This document shows positions 4,876-6,424 of a stretch of 6,424 nt of DNA, in pieces; the stretch's first letter is position 1; the number at the start of each line of letters is the position of its first letter. A program made the translations under genes and the position numbers. The notes beneath the pieces were generated by a model. It was given only the letters and a program-made list of their open reading frames with translations, did not search any database and was not told where the DNA came from. This stretch comes from Bacteroidota bacterium (lineage in GTDB: Bacteria > Bacteroidota > Ignavibacteria > UBA10030 > UBA8401), in assembly GCA_030824295.1 (NCBI GenBank), contig JAVBYA010000380.1, positions 1-6,424 on the forward strand. The letters are read 5' to 3'.

Positions 4876-5394
4876 CTACTTCTTCCTCCGTTCATCCTGC
4901 TTCTGCTGCCACCGCACCGGGTTCAGCGCGATGTAGCGCTTGACGTTCTGCCGCTGCCGTTCGGAGCGGATGATGCGGTCGTGGAACCGGGACTGCCAGA
5001 TCCGATCCGTGAATCCTGCTCTTCTGGCCCGCGCGGTCACCGACGATTTGTAGCCGCCGATCACCGATGAGACGGAATGCGGGCGGAGCCGGAACGCTCG
5101 TTCTTTCAGGAACCGTTCCTCATGCGCATTGGTGAGTTTGATCAGACAATGGACATGGTCCTGCATGACGACATGAGCTTCCAATGTGACGAACGGAAAG
5201 ATCTCCTGCATCGCCAGGAAGTGCTGCTCTGCGATCTCTCCCAGCGCAGAACGGATCAACACCCCGTTCTCGATCCTGCCGAACAGCGGTTCCCGCTGCC
5301 AGGTGATGATCGTGATGAAGTACCATCCGGTGCCGGCATAATTGAAATACGGCAGACGGTATTGTCTGCTGCGGTATAGGTGCTTGGTTGGCAT
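4876..5394 (-). CDS. REP-associated tyrosine transposase (RAYT, Y1/HUH IS200-like)
   Basis: A 172-residue single-strand DNA transposase of the RAYT class. Seen in order: GWYFITIITWQREPLFG (23-39), the metal-binding HUH motif H80-V-H82 in VVMQDHVHCL, SVSSVIGGYKSSVTARARR (107-125) with Y115 as the candidate nucleophile, IWQSRFHDRIIR (132-143), and YIALNP (154-159). This order is typical of the COG1943 family, which nicks and joins REP hairpins as single strands. The assignment of Y115 as the catalytic residue is tentative. The start at 5394 is chosen because the domain begins there. A longer frame from 5448 would translate through a hairpin repeat and is unlikely. The Shine-Dalgarno is weak (GGGAA about 10 nt upstream). 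The gene is flanked by matching hairpins at 4853-4872 and 5424-5443, with no inverted or direct terminal repeats of a classic IS. It looks intact. Confidence 0.9.
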   Translation of the reverse strand: MPTKHLYRSRQYRLPYFNYAGTGWYFITIITWQREPLFGRIENGVLIRSALGEIAEQHFLAMQEIFPFVTLEAHVVMQDHVHCLIKLTNAHEERFLKERAFRLRPHSVSSVIGGYKSSVTARARRAGFTDRIWQSRFHDRIIRSERQRQNVKRYIALNPVRWQQKQDERRKK

Positions 5395-5423
5395 TGGCGG
5401 GCGTTCCCATTCAATCGTGGCAA

Positions 5424-5443
5424 GGACGTCCGACAGGACGTCC
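5424..5443. repeat. Isolated REP-like hairpin between hutI and the transposase
   Basis: GGACGTCC, loop GACA, GGACGTCC: a perfect 8-bp stem in which each arm is itself a palindrome. Same core and loop as the array at 4529-4875, about 550 nt away. It lies 60 nt after the hutI stop codon and could also end or protect the hutI transcript, but no U run follows it. Confidence 0.85.
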
Positions 5444-5503
5444 CACACACGTGAATATAGCGCCCGCCTCCCGTTATTGGTTTGGCCTTTCGGGTGGTAC
5501 GGT

Positions 5504-6424
5504 TCAAAAATCCAGCAGCACCCCGTTCTTCACGATCTTCCAGACATGGTTCGTGCCGTAGTGGTACGGGATGGTGCGGTAATCGGTCACATCGTACAGC
5601 ACCACATCCGCCTGCTTGCCCGGTTCGATGCTGCCGACGTCGCCGGACATGCCGAGCGCGGCGGCAGCATTGAGCGTAGCGGCCGTGACCGCCTCTTCCG
5701 GCGTCATCCGCATCTGCGTGCAGGCGAGCGTGAGCATCATCTGCATGGAGTGGCACATCTGCGAGCCGGGATTGAAATCGGTGGCGATGGCGAGCGGGAT
5801 GCCGGCGTCGATGATGCTGCGCGCCGGTGCGTACGGGTGGTTCAAAAAGAGCGAACAGCCCGGCAGAACGGTAGCAATGGTGCCGCCGTTCTTCAGCGCT
5901 TCGATCCCCGCCGGTGTCATCTGCTCCAGATGGTCCACGGAGATGGCGTTATGCTTCGCGCCGAGTTCCGTCGCTCCCATCGCGGAAAGCTGGTCCGCAT
6001 GCAGTTTCGGGACCAGTCCGTACCGTTTTGCTTCCAGGATGATCTGTTCGGTCTGCTTCAGGTCGAAATAGCCGGTCTCGCAGAACACATCCACGAATAC
6101 CGCAAGCTTCCGCTCCGCCACATGCGGCATCATGTAATCGCAGATGCGGTCCACGTAGCCCTGTCGGTTGTCGGCATACTCGGGCGGAACGGTGTGTGCA
6201 GCGAGGAACGTGCCGACGATGGTCGAATAGTGGTCCCGCTTGAGCTCGCTGATCACTTCCAGCATCTTCATCTCCGCTTCGGGGGAGAGACCGTAACCGC
6301 TCTTGATCTCCACGGTGGTCGTGCCGCCGCGGAGCATGTCGTTCAGACGGCGCTCGGCGCTGCGGTACAGTTCCCGTTTGGTCGCTTCCCGGACGGACCG
6401 CATGGTGGAGAGGATCCCTCCGCC
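5504..6424 (-). CDS. hutI: Imidazolonepropionase HutI, N-terminus beyond the window
   Basis: The frame is open to the window edge, and 306 C-terminal residues are visible. Full-length HutI is usually just over 400 residues, so about a quarter is missing, including the first HxH metal-binding pair. The enzyme opens the ring of 4-imidazolone-5-propanoate to N-formimino-L-glutamate (EC 3.5.2.7), the third step of histidine breakdown in the cytoplasm. Visible signatures, numbered from the ATG codon at 6403, are TVEIKSGYGLSPEAE (30-44), FLAAHTVP (67-74), the metal ligand H135 in KLHADQLS, the active-site H158 in SVDHLE, and the metal ligand D209 in AIATDFNPGS. The residues GGGILST just before that Met match the family, so the Met is internal and the gene continues upstream. 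The C-terminus returns to the small beta domain (GSIEPGKQADVVLYD, 258-271). No other hut gene is in view. The gene is intact as far as seen. Confidence 0.95.
   Translation of the reverse strand, partial: GGGILSTMRSVREATKRELYRSAERRLNDMLRGGTTTVEIKSGYGLSPEAEMKMLEVISELKRDHYSTIVGTFLAAHTVPPEYADNRQGYVDRICDYMMPHVAERKLAVFVDVFCETGYFDLKQTEQIILEAKRYGLVPKLHADQLSAMGATELGAKHNAISVDHLEQMTPAGIEALKNGGTIATVLPGCSLFLNHPYAPARSIIDAGIPLAIATDFNPGSQMCHSMQMMLTLACTQMRMTPEEAVTAATLNAAAALGMSGDVGSIEPGKQADVVLYDVTDYRTIPYHYGTNHVWKIVKNGVLLDF

Larger units (their letters stand above)
4853..5443. mobile_element. RAYT gene with flanking REP hairpins (REPtron-like unit)
   Basis: The transposase gene is bracketed by two perfect 8-bp-stem hairpins with the same GACA loop in the same orientation: 4853-4872, 3 nt beyond the stop codon, and 5424-5443, 29 nt before the start. 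RAYT genes are known to be flanked by REPs of the type they act on. The exact element ends are inferred from the hairpins only; there is no empty-site comparison here. Confidence 0.6.

Noticed and set aside
4324..5070. Long open frames on both strands across the hairpin array, with repeating SDRTR / LSDVRT / GRRVRTS peptides
   Set aside because: The 25-nt unit has no stop codons in several frames, so it translates into low-complexity peptides in all of them. No frame has a domain, and they overlap the well-supported small gene and transposase.
5395..5448. Upstream start for the transposase at 5448
   Set aside because: The added residues would be translated from the hairpin at 5424-5443 and a region without family similarity. 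The domain starts just after the ATG at 5394.
5997..6003. Gln in place of Glu in the HADQ motif of HutI as an active-site loss
   Set aside because: As far as I recall, HADQ or HAEQ is common in bacterial HutI proteins, so this is normal variation and not a defect.

Overview
The window is about 6.4 kb of moderately GC-rich bacterial DNA. A TPP riboswitch placed before a TonB-dependent receptor, a thiamin pyrophosphokinase and a PnuC-family transporter is an arrangement known from Bacteroidota and their Chlorobiota/Ignavibacteria-type relatives, so I infer a Gram-negative member of that group. No rRNA or other marker is present to fix the taxon.

Layout. (1) Positions 2-523, plus strand: the C-terminal end of a hybrid sensor histidine kinase, with a complete receiver domain. 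It ends tail-to-tail with the next gene, overlapping it by 16 bp. (2) Positions 4283 down to 508, minus strand: one thiamin-salvage transcription unit. In order of transcription it has a weak promoter candidate, a TPP (THI-box) riboswitch, an intrinsic terminator just before the Shine-Dalgarno, an outer-membrane TonB-dependent receptor, thiamin pyrophosphokinase, and a PnuC/PnuT inner-membrane transporter. (3) Positions 4318-4512, minus: a 64-residue Cys/His-rich small protein. (4) Positions 4529-4875: a cluster of about thirteen short hairpins, seven of them on an exact 25-nt period. (5) Positions 4876-5394, minus: a RAYT-type (REP-associated, Y1/HUH) transposase with a perfect 8-bp-stem hairpin of the same family just beyond each end. 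(6) Position 5504 to the window edge, minus: imidazolonepropionase HutI, missing its N-terminus.

How the parts work together. The three-gene operon makes a simple route: the receptor would bring thiamin across the outer membrane, PnuT across the inner membrane, and the kinase would trap it as thiamin diphosphate (TPP). TPP then binds the leader RNA and shuts the operon off. The leader can be read as a transcription-termination switch, because the 3' part of the aptamer can pair with the 5' half of the terminator.

The most unusual part is the hairpin family. Its stems vary by paired, compensatory changes while the length, the loop type and the 25-nt spacing are kept. The family is physically tied to the RAYT gene, which is the expected partner for mobilising or maintaining such repeats.
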